A stretch of 48,440 bases of DNA from a virus. The stretch is taken from positions 1-48,440 of the IMG/VR virus record IMGVR_UViG_3300037156_000420; one strand, given 5' to 3'. This document shows positions 16,342 through 24,155 of this stretch, one piece after another (position 1 is the first letter of the stretch; every line of letters starts with the position of its first letter). The translations under genes and the position numbers were made by a program. Below the pieces are notes generated by a model. That model made no database searches, had not been told where the DNA came from, and saw only the letters and a program-made list of their open reading frames with translations.

Positions 16342-16743
16342 CTATTTACCCATGAACAAACGTGTTTTAGATAGGATTAATACTTTAGATTCTTTAGGTT
16401 GTGCTTTACCAGCTTCGTCGCATATAGCGCGTGGTGTTTCCAGGACGTAACCAAAAGCATTGAATTTATTAAGTACGCGAATCTCTTTGATGCCTTGGAA
16501 TAAGGTGCTTTTTGGGGAATCCATCCATAGTGCTGAACAAACTCCATTAGGTGCAATCATGTCGTAAAATTCAGGGGTGATTTGAGCTTCTTTCATGGTA
16601 ATTGTAATAACATTGTTATCTTCAATTATTGAAAGTGGCTGCCACGAATTAAGCGATTTCTGCAACTTAGCCACGTTATGAGATGGTGCGGCTGATGCGG
16701 TAAATGCTGTGAAAAACAGTAATGCTGCTACTTTCCTTTTCAT
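16342..16743 (-). CDS. Secreted protein of unknown function between int and cI
   Basis: A 133-residue product with a clear Sec signal peptide (MKRKVAALLFFTAFTASA, probable cut after ASA). The mature part has two cysteines (GVCSALW and RAICDEAG) that could form one disulfide in the periplasm. No family was recognised. It has its own gap on both sides and the same direction as cI, so it is likely expressed in the lysogen as an accessory (moron) gene. Element 1 cannot be compared because its int-cI gap is outside the window. Confidence 0.7.
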   Translation of the reverse strand: MKRKVAALLFFTAFTASAAPSHNVAKLQKSLNSWQPLSIIEDNNVITITMKEAQITPEFYDMIAPNGVCSALWMDSPKSTLFQGIKEIRVLNKFNAFGYVLETPRAICDEAGKAQPKESKVLILSKTRLFMGK

Positions 16744-16778
16744 TAATGCTCCTGTGGATTGTAATTTAGGAATTGTTT

Positions 16779-17660
16779 TTAATTTCTAATGGTTGTTGAT
16801 AAAACCTTGCCTCTAAATTCAACATCATTGATATTGCATTCAAAGTTTATTGTTAGGCCATTGACGCTAAGTTTATTTCCAGGGATACGGGCAACATCAT
16901 ATATATCTAGCTCCCCATCAATATTTAATAGCCATCGACCATTACCGCCGTTTTGATTGCCAAAATCCACTAACCATGACATTGACCCCTTAACCAAATG
17001 AACGGCTTCAATAATTTCACCTTCAAGAAAGAACGGATCCATTTTGCAAATACCGGCATCAATAAGGGTGCCATCTATAAGTGACATTCTTTTAATCTGC
17101 GGAATATCATCGCACTCAGAATCAGTGCTGGTATTGGCAACAGTTCCGGTGCGCATTTTACCGGTGCCGGTTGCAAGCCAACGCAGAGACGCCTGGGTAT
17201 CTAATGCAGTAGCAATCACAACCTCGGCGGGGAAAAAATCGCGTCTAATCCAGGTGCTAATAGTGCCGGGTGATAAGCCATAACGCTCGCCAAGTTCTTT
17301 CTGCATCGAGAAACCATGCGCTCTCAAAATTCTATTTATCGCTTCCTTTCCACCTGAAGCCAAAATCAGATCGTATAGCTTTTTCCCGCTGACATTGGAT
17401 TTGGATAGACCGGCTTGCTCTTCTGAAGAGTTCTGATTTGAATCTGCAAACTCTCCCGTGACTAACCATTGAAGGTCGGTACCGGTTGCCAAAGCGCAAT
17501 TTATGATCACATTTCCTGGAATACTTCCGCGTTGCATCCAGTTACTAATGTTGCTGGAGGGTAAACCAAGCAATTCGCTAAGCTCTTTTTGTGTTGTTAT
17601 GCCATATGAAAACAGAATTCTTTCAAGAACTTGCCTAGCATCATGAGTAATTGGCGACAT
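16779..17660 (-). CDS. cI: CI repressor with two helix-turn-helix domains
   Basis: A 293-residue 186-type repressor. Residues about 1-70 form one CI-type HTH (TQKELSELLGLPSSNISNW, then GNVIINCALATGTDLQWLVTG). Residues about 92-170 form a second one of the same fold (MQKELGERYGLSPGTISTW, then AEVVIATALDTQASLRWLATG). The C-terminal domain (about 190-293, NGGNGRWLLNIDGELDIYDV) matches that of element 1. The second HTH is nearly the same as the only HTH of the element 1 repressor. The extra N-terminal head is unusual for the family; there is no sign of a frameshift or a stop between the heads. Confidence 0.88.
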   Translation of the reverse strand: MSPITHDARQVLERILFSYGITTQKELSELLGLPSSNISNWMQRGSIPGNVIINCALATGTDLQWLVTGEFADSNQNSSEEQAGLSKSNVSGKKLYDLILASGGKEAINRILRAHGFSMQKELGERYGLSPGTISTWIRRDFFPAEVVIATALDTQASLRWLATGTGKMRTGTVANTSTDSECDDIPQIKRMSLIDGTLIDAGICKMDPFFLEGEIIEAVHLVKGSMSWLVDFGNQNGGNGRWLLNIDGELDIYDVARIPGNKLSVNGLTINFECNINDVEFRGKVLSTTIRN

Positions 17661-17689
17661 TACGCCTCCATGGAATTACAAATATGAGT

Positions 17690-17718
17690 TTTACAAAACC
17701 CATAAAGTGATCTAAATT
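17690..17718 (+). promoter_or_regulatory. Early promoter of element 2
   Basis: TTTACA (17690-17695), 17 bases and TAAATT (17713-17718) in the gap between divergent cI and apl, the natural site for CI repression. Layout matches the element 1 promoter at 625-653. Confidence 0.55.
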
Positions 17719-17782
17719 AGCAAAATCATCTCGCGTGGAACGAGGTGACACCAAAAACACTGTTAACCGGAGATCATGATAG

Positions 17783-18007
17783 ATGAACAATCAAATTGCA
17801 ATCCCGTCAGGCAAAGAGCTGATGACTTATGAGGAGTTTGCCTTTCAATATGGATATAGCCTTTCAAGCGTGAAGCGTATGGCGGCCGACGGTGAGTTAC
17901 TTCTGGCACCACGTCAAAAAGAAGGCGGTGCCGCCCGTATCAACATGGTCGCCTTCCGTGCTCGTTTATTGCAGCAGGGTCTTAATTGCAAATACGTTGG
18001 CGCGTAA
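17783..18007 (+). CDS. Apl/Cox-type excisionase and regulator
   Basis: A 74-residue protein with a predicted winged-helix N-terminus (MTYEEFAFQYGYSLSSVKRMAADGEL). First gene divergent from cI, the position of apl in 186 and cox in P2, whose products repress the lysogenic promoter and direct excision. Role is inferred from position, size and HTH. No counterpart exists in element 1, which should impair excision of that element. Confidence 0.75.
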   Translation: MNNQIAIPSGKELMTYEEFAFQYGYSLSSVKRMAADGELLLAPRQKEGGAARINMVAFRARLLQQGLNCKYVGA

Positions 18008-18061
18008 CCAGTTTGCAAATTTCAACATGTATTCACATTAAGTGAGTTTTAAGGAGTAAAC

Positions 18062-18568
18062 ATGTTTGATTTCCAGGTTTCCAACCAGCCGCATTTTGAT
18101 AACGCATGCCGCGCTTTTTCAGTTCGTCACAACCTGTCAAAACTGGCTCGCACTATTGGAATGAAAGAACAGACCCTGCGTAACAAGCTGAATCCCGATC
18201 AGGTGCATCAGCTCACCGTCATTGAAATTGCCGTGATCACGGATGTCACCGAAGACCCAACTCTGATCGATGGGCTGCTGGCACAGATGAAATGTATGCC
18301 TGCCGTACCGGTAAATGAGTTGGCCGAGGACAATATTGCTACCTACACACTTCACGCCACTGCTGCCCTGGGTTCAGTTGCTGCGGGTGCGGCATCGCCG
18401 GAACGGCAGACACGTCAGGTTAAAAACTCAATTATCGAAAGTGTGAATGCAGGCATTCGCCATCTTTCGCTAATCGGCTTAGCGATGCAGGGGCGCGTAG
18501 AAGCTTCACCCGCTCTGGCCTCTGTTGTTGGTGCTGTCGCAAGTGTTGCCACTAACGGGATGGTCTAA
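18062..18568 (+). CDS. cII: 186-type CII regulator
   Basis: A 168-residue protein of the phage regulatory protein CII family, recognisable from MFDFQVSNQPHFDNACRAF, the HTH region LSKLARTIGMKEQTLRNKLNPDQ (about 24-46) and the C-terminal ESVNAGIRHLSLIGLAM. In 186, CII activates a promoter needed to set up lysogeny. AAGGAG precedes the ATG. Absent from element 1. Confidence 0.9.
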   Translation: MFDFQVSNQPHFDNACRAFSVRHNLSKLARTIGMKEQTLRNKLNPDQVHQLTVIEIAVITDVTEDPTLIDGLLAQMKCMPAVPVNELAEDNIATYTLHATAALGSVAAGAASPERQTRQVKNSIIESVNAGIRHLSLIGLAMQGRVEASPALASVVGAVASVATNGMV

Positions 18569-18570
18569 AC

Positions 18571-18741
18571 ATGGTGATCTCAATTGCTCCGCTGCTAAAA
18601 CAGCAAAGCCCTTCACGCCATTTCGGCCATGGTTGCATTGAGCTGCCAGGTGGAAAGCGCTGGAGTCCTTCATTATCAAAAGCCACTGCCCCGCAGGCGG
18701 TGAGAAATACAAAGCCGCTTTTAAAGCGCCTGTTTAGTTGA
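18571..18741 (+). CDS. fil: Filamentation protein Fil-like
   Basis: A 56-residue gene immediately after cII. MVISIAPLLKQQSPSRHFGH and the later GKRWSPS resemble the Fil family of 186-like phages, whose expression makes host cells filament. Position after cII also matches 186. The start is two bases after the cII stop. Assignment rests on motif memory and synteny. Confidence 0.65.
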   Translation: MVISIAPLLKQQSPSRHFGHGCIELPGGKRWSPSLSKATAPQAVRNTKPLLKRLFS

Positions 18742-18748
18742 GGTGTTT

Positions 18749-19051
18749 ATGTTTTTAGGAAATGAAGAACATATTCAGATAGGCAAAAAGCATCTTTCTA
18801 AAATTAAAGAGATGTTGGAACACAAAAAGAATGTAGCGCAGGAAACATTTGATAGTCAGCCGCTGCATATGCGTAAAACAATCTGCTTTCATGCTGGCCT
18901 GAAAAGCCGCCATGTTGAAATGAAGTTTGCAGAATTAACGCCGACTGAAAGGCGTCAAGTGGTTGCGGCGCTAAATTCTTTACTGGGATTAACTGAGACC
19001 CTGCCGAAATTTATCAGTGAAGATGATTGCAGAATAAATATTAAGCACTAA
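18749..19051 (+). CDS. Conserved small early phage protein (element 2 copy)
   Basis: A 100-residue homologue of 724-999, with the same MFLG start and CFHAGLK motif and a longer acidic C-terminus. The ATG at 18749 aligns with the element 1 start; a GTG two codons earlier is less likely. It follows fil by seven bases. Function unknown. Confidence 0.7.
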   Translation: MFLGNEEHIQIGKKHLSKIKEMLEHKKNVAQETFDSQPLHMRKTICFHAGLKSRHVEMKFAELTPTERRQVVAALNSLLGLTETLPKFISEDDCRINIKH

Positions 19052-19083
19052 CCCGAATTCAAATTAATAGGCGTAAACCCGCC

Positions 19084-19099
19084 GGGCATTTTTTTGCCC
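19084..19099 (+). terminator. Weak hairpin in early operon
   Basis: GGGCA and TGCCC enclose a T-rich loop in the gap before 19119, next to a second short repeat (GGCG/CGCC). It may attenuate early transcription, but the T-run is inside the loop. Confidence 0.3.
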
Positions 19100-19118
19100 A
19101 AAAACAGGAGTTTTATAC

Positions 19119-19397
19119 ATGAAAGAAATGATTAATAAATCCCGAATCGGCTTTGCTGGTTTGCCTGTTGTCGGTTTTGATATGGGTTCGGCTGAGGGTG
19201 ATTACACCGGTGAGCTGACCTTAATGCTCAATGCTGCACGTAATGAAGAACGTGGCAATCGTGCGCAGGTGTTTGCCTCCCGCCTGGAAGCTATCGCATG
19301 TTTCATCATCCAAAAAGAAATGACCGGAATCGAAGCTGCCGAAGCATTACGCCAGGAAGCCACCCGCATTCAAAATGAAGCGGGAGACCTGCACTAA
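19119..19397 (+). CDS. DUF2732-like early protein
   Basis: A 92-residue helical protein. The segment ELTLMLNAARNEERGNRAQVFASRLEAIA and the later MTGIEAAEALRQEA resemble the DUF2732 family common in the early region of P2-like phages. CAGGAG precedes the ATG. Its function is not known. The end overlaps the following start (TAATG). Confidence 0.65.
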   Translation: MKEMINKSRIGFAGLPVVGFDMGSAEGDYTGELTLMLNAARNEERGNRAQVFASRLEAIACFIIQKEMTGIEAAEALRQEATRIQNEAGDLH

Positions 19398-19738
19398 TGA
19401 TGAAACATGAAGAAGCCACGCCAGAAATGGCGGAAGCAATGGCAAAGCGCATTGATATCGATCTGGTGTTCACCATCATCCCTAAAAAGAACGGCGACCT
19501 GATTCTGGCTGAAATCAAGACGGATAAAGAAACCCGTACACAGTATTGCTCCACGCTGGCTGTGTTTCAGTTGAGGTTTTCCCTCGCTACCGAATTCATC
19601 AATCGCTGTGTTGATCGCGCTATATGGGCTAAGAAAATCACCAGCGCGGCATCAATGCGCAATGAGTACAACCGCGCTGCTGATCTGGTATTTGCTGCCC
19701 TGGTAAAACTGCAACAGCCGGAGGTGTCACATGGCTGA
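19397..19738 (+). CDS. Early phage protein of unknown function
   Basis: A 113-residue product, no family recognised. It starts with an acidic helix, has a beta-rich centre (DLVFTIIPKKNGDLILAEIK) and a helical C-terminus (EYNRAADLVFAALVKL). Overlaps both neighbours, which supports it as a real gene of the same operon. No copy in element 1. Confidence 0.65.
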   Translation: MMKHEEATPEMAEAMAKRIDIDLVFTIIPKKNGDLILAEIKTDKETRTQYCSTLAVFQLRFSLATEFINRCVDRAIWAKKITSAASMRNEYNRAADLVFAALVKLQQPEVSHG

Positions 19739-19955
19739 TGTCATTGATACCGCCCAGGAACGCGCAGACCTGATTCTGGCTGCACAAATCCAAGCCGCCC
19801 GCGCCCCTGTTGCGGGTGTTTCTGCCATGTTCTGCCTGGACTGTGACCGACCTATTCCCGAAGAACGCCGCGCAGCTCTGCCAGGTGTTGAGCTGTGCGT
19901 GTATTGCAAAGAACTTGCTGAACTCAATGCCAAACATTATCGAGAAAACCAATGA
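19731..19955 (+). CDS. DksA/TraR-type zinc-finger protein (element 2 copy)
   Basis: A 74-residue homologue of 999-1220 with finger cysteines in MFCLDCDRPIP and LCVYCKEL. N-terminal helix (DTAQERADLILAAQIQAAR) and short C-terminus as in TraR. Overlaps the preceding gene by eight bases and is followed by a terminator. Confidence 0.82.
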   Translation: MADVIDTAQERADLILAAQIQAARAPVAGVSAMFCLDCDRPIPEERRAALPGVELCVYCKELAELNAKHYRENQ

Positions 19956-19984
19956 TGATTTTCTCGGTAGTACTGATCGCGCTC

Positions 19985-20007
19985 GCGGGTATAAATGCCC
20001 GCTTTTT
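19985..20007 (+). terminator. Terminator before the dam gene
   Basis: GCGGG (19985-19989) pairs with CCCGC (19998-20002) across an eight-base loop, followed by five T. It separates the immediate early genes from the methylase and replication genes and may leave the latter to read-through. Confidence 0.6.
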
Positions 20008-20034
20008 ATTCTTAGATATTAAAGGCGGCATGTA

Positions 20035-20901
20035 ATGGAACAAATGCGCACTATGCTGAAATGGGCGGGTTCTAAAGTCCGCATCATGGATATTTTAAAA
20101 CAACATCTGCCAGTAGGTCGTCGGTTGGTTGAGCCGTTTGCGGGTTCCTGTGCTGTAATGATGAATACCGATTATGACGAATATCTGATTTCAGATATTA
20201 ATGTTGATTTAATCAACATGTATAACATTATTAAAAAAGAGCCAGAAGAATTTATATTTGGTGCAAAGGAGTTTTTCAAAGTAGCTAACATTGAAACTAC
20301 TTATTATGAAGTCCGGCATGCCTTTAATTTAAATCCATCCTGCCTTTTTACGCACGCGGTTCTTTTTCTTTATTTGAATCGTCATTGTTATAACGGATTA
20401 TGTCGTTATAACCTTAGCGGTGATTTTAATACTCCATATGGGAAATATAAAAAAGTCTATTTCCCCGAAGCCGAGATCCGTGCATTCGCCGAAAAAGCGA
20501 AGCGGGCAACTTTCATCTGCTGCTCTTTTGATGAAGCCCTGACAATGGTTCAGCCTGGTGACGTTATTTATTGTGATCCGCCTTACCTGCCTGCGTCTAC
20601 CTCCGCAAATTTCACAGGCTATGCTCCCGCCTGTTTTGGCAAGCTTGAACATGAGCAACTGAGTGCGAACTTGCTCGCACTGGCTGAGCGCAGCTATCCA
20701 GTGATCGCATCAAATTCAGACACCCGCGAAGCGCGTGGCCTTTACGGTAAATTTGATATTACTGCGTTTGATGCTCCGCGCTCCGTTGGTGCTGCTGCTG
20801 GCAGTATCAAAACAGCCCCTGAAATCATCGCCAAACTCACACCAGAAAATCCGCAATACCTTCCTCTGGTTCGTGAAGAAGAAACCGAAGGGGCTGAATA
20901 A
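20035..20901 (+). CDS. dam: DNA adenine methylase (Dam family)
   Basis: N6-adenine methyltransferase of the D12/Dam class, 288 residues. LKWAGSK near residue 8 and VEPFAGSCAVMMN near 37 form the SAM-binding site, and DPPY at residues 181-184 is the catalytic motif. Phage Dam proteins usually methylate GATC and protect the phage or mimic host marking. It is followed with one-base overlap by the DUF3850-like gene. No copy in element 1. Confidence 0.9.
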   Translation: MEQMRTMLKWAGSKVRIMDILKQHLPVGRRLVEPFAGSCAVMMNTDYDEYLISDINVDLINMYNIIKKEPEEFIFGAKEFFKVANIETTYYEVRHAFNLNPSCLFTHAVLFLYLNRHCYNGLCRYNLSGDFNTPYGKYKKVYFPEAEIRAFAEKAKRATFICCSFDEALTMVQPGDVIYCDPPYLPASTSANFTGYAPACFGKLEHEQLSANLLALAERSYPVIASNSDTREARGLYGKFDITAFDAPRSVGAAAGSIKTAPEIIAKLTPENPQYLPLVREEETEGAE

Positions 20902-21203
20902 TGACTTATTTGACTCATGAATTAAAAATACTACCGGAATATTTCAGTGCGGTATGTAGTGGCGTCAAAAAGGCGGAGCTGCGAAAAAATGACCATGACT
21001 ATCAGGTGGGTGATTCCATTATTTTGAAAGAATGGGTGCGCGGTGAAGATAATTTGGGTAGTTACACGGGGCGCTCCTGTGTCGTCATAATTCAGCATAT
21101 TGCGAATGTCACTGAGTATGCACCTGGGTATGTGCTTCTGAGTATTGATCTGCCATCTCTGAAGTGTTTCCCAGTAGCACGCCCTGGCGGGTCTTCTAAG
21201 TAA
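20901..21203 (+). CDS. DUF3850-like (ASCH/PUA fold) protein
   Basis: A 100-residue protein with THELKILPEYFSAVCSGVKKAELRKND and YQVGDSIILKEW, the signature of the DUF3850 group related to ASCH domains, which are thought to bind RNA or modified nucleotides. It overlaps dam at its start and gene A at its end by one base each. Function in the phage is unknown. Confidence 0.75.
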   Translation: MTYLTHELKILPEYFSAVCSGVKKAELRKNDHDYQVGDSIILKEWVRGEDNLGSYTGRSCVVIIQHIANVTEYAPGYVLLSIDLPSLKCFPVARPGGSSK

Positions 21204-23446
21204 TGCAGACCAGCCGCTTCACTCCGCAAATTGAAACGCCCGCAGCTTGGGCGTTTTCCTGGAACAAACCACGCCAGGCCGTTTCTGGCCTGGAAAGACC
21301 GCTTACCCGTGATGAATACGATCAGGGGCAAGCTGTTTTAATCAGAGTAAAAAACCTCTCTACCGACCTGCGAGAAATTTTCACAGGCCGCTATGCGCAT
21401 CTGCTGAAAACCCAGGGCATCCACGCCGCAAATAAATATCTGGTTTATACCCTTGGGCGCAGCATTCTGCCGCGTGTGGATGCAGTCAATTCAGCGCATG
21501 AAATGAATCTTCATGCTTCCATAAAATTCATGTCTGAGGCAGACACCTATCATGGCCTGCCGAGCATGAGCGACAAACCGCTGCGCCGGTTCGCGCAGGA
21601 TATCGCCGGACAACTGAAAGAAATCTATGAAGACTATTGCGATCAATTGCTGGAAGAAAACGGCGGAGATAATACAGCGCTTTTCTCAGCTTTCACGCAA
21701 GGCCACCTATACGGTGAAATCGCCGGAATGGCTCGCGCTTTCAACGTCACGCCGATGTACTGGAAGAAATACTGCAAAGGTAAATTAGATGCGGTTTCCG
21801 CAATCGCCGGTATGTCACGTCTGGTTAATCCGGATTGGTGGTTAAGTCAGTTGAAAGGCCAGCGCACCCGCTGGCGTGAGTCTTTGCTGATCGCCATCGG
21901 CAAGGTAAACCGCGACGCCTCCCCCTATGCCAGTAAGCAGGCTATTCGTGAAGTACGTGCGCGCCGCCTGTCTAATCTCGACTACCTGAAAAGCTGCGAC
22001 CTGGAAAACATCGAAACCGGCGAGCGTTTCAGTCTGATCGACAAAGTGATGGCGAGCATTTCAAACCCTGAAATCCGCCGTATGGAGTTAATGAGCACGA
22101 TCGCAGGCACCGAAAAATATGCTGCCGCAAATGGCGACGTCGGGATGTTCCTGACCATCACCACCCCTTCCAAATATCACCCGACCCGCATGGTCGGCAA
22201 GGGCAATAAAAAACGCGTTCAGCGGAATCACTCCTGGGACAAGGAAGCCTTTACCCCGAAAGATGCGCAGCGTTATCTGTGCGGGATCTGGAGCAAGATG
22301 CGCACCGCGTTTAAAGATAATGATTTGTCTGTATACGGTATGCGGGTAGTGGAACCACACCACGACGCGACGCCGCACTGGCACATGATGTTATTCACTA
22401 AGCCCGCCATGCGTCAGCCGGTGATCGATATCATGCGTAAATACGCTATGAAAGAAGACGGTGACGAGCGCGGCGCTGCTAAAAATCGCTTTGACTGTAA
22501 GCACCTGAACCGTGGCGGCGCGGCTGGCTATATTGCCAAATACATCGCAAAAAACATCGACGGCTACGCGCTGGAAGGCGAGCGCGACCACGAAACAGGC
22601 GAGTTGCTGACAGATTCCGCCGCTGCTGTTACGGCCTGGGCTGCTACCTGGCGCATTCCTCAGTTTCGCCCTATCGGCCTGCCTACCATGGGTTCATACC
22701 GTGAGTGTCGCCGTATCCGCTCCATCAGTCTGTCTGAAACCTTTGACAAAGAAGTGGAAGCCGTTCGCGCTGCTGCTGATGCCGGTGATTTTATGGCGTA
22801 CATGTCAGCCCAGGGCGGCGCAAATGTGCCTCGCGACGATCAGACTGTGCGCGTAGCCCGCCGCGTAGCTGACGAGCTGAACGCATACGATGAAGAAGTG
22901 AAAAAGGTTGTGGGCATTTTCGCGCCTCACCTTGGCGACTCCCGTGTTTATGAAACCCGTACAACTCAGTGGCGCATCGTTTCTTCCGCCGTTGACGTTG
23001 AGGTTTTGACCTTAAAAAGCGCCTCCGGCGCGCCTCGGAGTCCTGTCAATAACTGTGGGTTAGGTGGAAAGAAACAGGCTGCAAATAGGCGCGATAGCCA
23101 GGCTGGGAGCGACCTTACAGCGTCCAATCCCAACAACCTGCGAGTTATTGACTGGACAGACACAGCCGCCGTGAGGGCGATTGTGGCGCGCATACGGGAA
23201 GAAACGCCGAGAGTTAGCAAGGCGCAGCGAAGTTTTGACCCAACAAAAGGGCGTGACGTTGCCCCGTCTGCAAGATTGACGAGAGAAGAACGGGCGCGCC
23301 TGCCTGAAATTGAGCGCGAATTGATGAAACACAGCATCACTGCGGAGCGTTGGGAGCTGGAAGCGTTAAGCCGTGGGGCGAAAGTCAGCTTTGGTGATCA
23401 GAAAATGCAATTTGAAGTTTTGCAGGATTGGGCAGAATTCAACTAA
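21203..23446 (+). CDS. A: Replication initiation endonuclease A, full length
   Basis: P2 gpA homologue of 747 residues, close to the P2 protein in length. Contains ITTPSKYHPTRMV, the HUH motif in EPHHDATPHWHMM (about 384-396) and nucleophile tyrosines Y443 and Y447 in GYIAKYIAKN. It nicks the origin in its own gene (23019-23049) and starts rolling-circle replication. The C-terminal segment after VNNCG (about 640-747) is missing from the element 1 copy. Confidence 0.93.
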   Translation: MQTSRFTPQIETPAAWAFSWNKPRQAVSGLERPLTRDEYDQGQAVLIRVKNLSTDLREIFTGRYAHLLKTQGIHAANKYLVYTLGRSILPRVDAVNSAHEMNLHASIKFMSEADTYHGLPSMSDKPLRRFAQDIAGQLKEIYEDYCDQLLEENGGDNTALFSAFTQGHLYGEIAGMARAFNVTPMYWKKYCKGKLDAVSAIAGMSRLVNPDWWLSQLKGQRTRWRESLLIAIGKVNRDASPYASKQAIREVRARRLSNLDYLKSCDLENIETGERFSLIDKVMASISNPEIRRMELMSTIAGTEKYAAANGDVGMFLTITTPSKYHPTRMVGKGNKKRVQRNHSWDKEAFTPKDAQRYLCGIWSKMRTAFKDNDLSVYGMRVVEPHHDATPHWHMMLFTKPAMRQPVIDIMRKYAMKEDGDERGAAKNRFDCKHLNRGGAAGYIAKYIAKNIDGYALEGERDHETGELLTDSAAAVTAWAATWRIPQFRPIGLPTMGSYRECRRIRSISLSETFDKEVEAVRAAADAGDFMAYMSAQGGANVPRDDQTVRVARRVADELNAYDEEVKKVVGIFAPHLGDSRVYETRTTQWRIVSSAVDVEVLTLKSASGAPRSPVNNCGLGGKKQAANRRDSQAGSDLTASNPNNLRVIDWTDTAAVRAIVARIREETPRVSKAQRSFDPTKGRDVAPSARLTREERARLPEIERELMKHSITAERWELEALSRGAKVSFGDQKMQFEVLQDWAEFN
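23019..23049 (+). other. ori: Probable rolling-circle origin inside gene A
   Basis: A perfect GC hairpin (GCGCC-TCC-GGCGC, 23019-23031) is followed directly by GCCTCGGAGTCCTGTCAA (23032-23049). Hairpin plus nick site is the usual layout for HUH enzymes, and the P2 origin is known to lie within gene A. The exact nick position is not claimed. Confidence 0.5.
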
Positions 23447-23532
23447 GTCGCTGTCAAGTAAATCAGTGAAATGTTACTAAGTTACTGGCGGTTTAAGAGA
23501 AACGTAAATCTTGGCTAAGAGGGAATGAACAT

Positions 23533-23832
23533 ATGAAATTTCGAAAGCTTCAACAGTGGGTTGTCTTAAAAATTATGGGTCAAGCTGACGCCTGGAACAG
23601 TATGTTTACGGATGAGATTAACAGAAAAGTTATCAAAGCTTTTAACGAACATTTCCCAAAAAACGAAGACCAAAATTTCGCAGATAAAACACTTAAAGAA
23701 ATGAGGGTCTTTTACCGTGATGGGATGAGCGTAATGTTGTCAGTCTGGCTTACCGCAGCCAGCTTGTTTATCTCGGCAGTGGCATTAATTGTTTCTATTG
23801 TTGCCCTGTTCATCAGCTTTATGGCGAGATAG
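23533..23832 (+). CDS. Small membrane protein downstream of A
   Basis: A 99-residue product with a charged N-terminal two-thirds and one long hydrophobic C-terminal stretch (about residues 70-97, LTAASLFISAVALIVSIVALFISF). AGAGGGA precedes the ATG. Tail-anchored topology with the N-terminus in the cytoplasm is likely. It lies where P2 carries accessory genes such as tin, so an exclusion or superinfection role is possible, but nothing in the sequence shows it. Confidence 0.65.
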   Translation: MKFRKLQQWVVLKIMGQADAWNSMFTDEINRKVIKAFNEHFPKNEDQNFADKTLKEMRVFYRDGMSVMLSVWLTAASLFISAVALIVSIVALFISFMAR

Positions 23833-23940
23833 CTGGAATGCAATCCGTGCTTAGCAATAGAGAAAAATCATTCAAATGCTCAATTGTTTAGCAAATAACT
23901 AACAGAATTTTATGGAAATTATTTCGGTAAAATCTTATAG

Positions 23941-23960
23941 TACTGTATACATAAACAGTA
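23941..23960. promoter_or_regulatory. LexA (SOS) box, element 2
   Basis: TACTGTATACATAAACAGTA fits CTG-N10-CAG with TA flanks. It lies 21 bases before the start at 23982 and matches the box of element 1 at the homologous gene. Confidence 0.85.
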
Positions 23961-23981
23961 GTTATGATTCAGGAGTGAGCA

Positions 23982-24155
23982 ATGGATTCCTCGCATGAGC
24001 TTAGAATTGCGCTGATAAAAATCCGGCTTATGGCTGATATTTCTCGCGATGCGCAATGCAGAGCTGATGAACTCCATATGGTATTAGAGATGATTTCTGA
24101 ATTTGCTGATCGTGCATTAGACGAGGATGAATGCTGTCATCTTTCTGCAGAATAA
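23982..24155 (+). CDS. Small SOS-controlled protein (element 2 copy)
   Basis: A 57-residue protein, easily missed because of its size. It follows AGGAGTG and a LexA box and is homologous to 3355-3549: RLMADISRDAQCRADELHMV pairs with QLIADISQTAQCNPKEFLVV. Both position and control match 186 tum, the SOS-induced antirepressor gene. Whether it counteracts CI is unknown. Conservation between the two elements supports it as coding. Confidence 0.65.
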   Translation: MDSSHELRIALIKIRLMADISRDAQCRADELHMVLEMISEFADRALDEDECCHLSAE

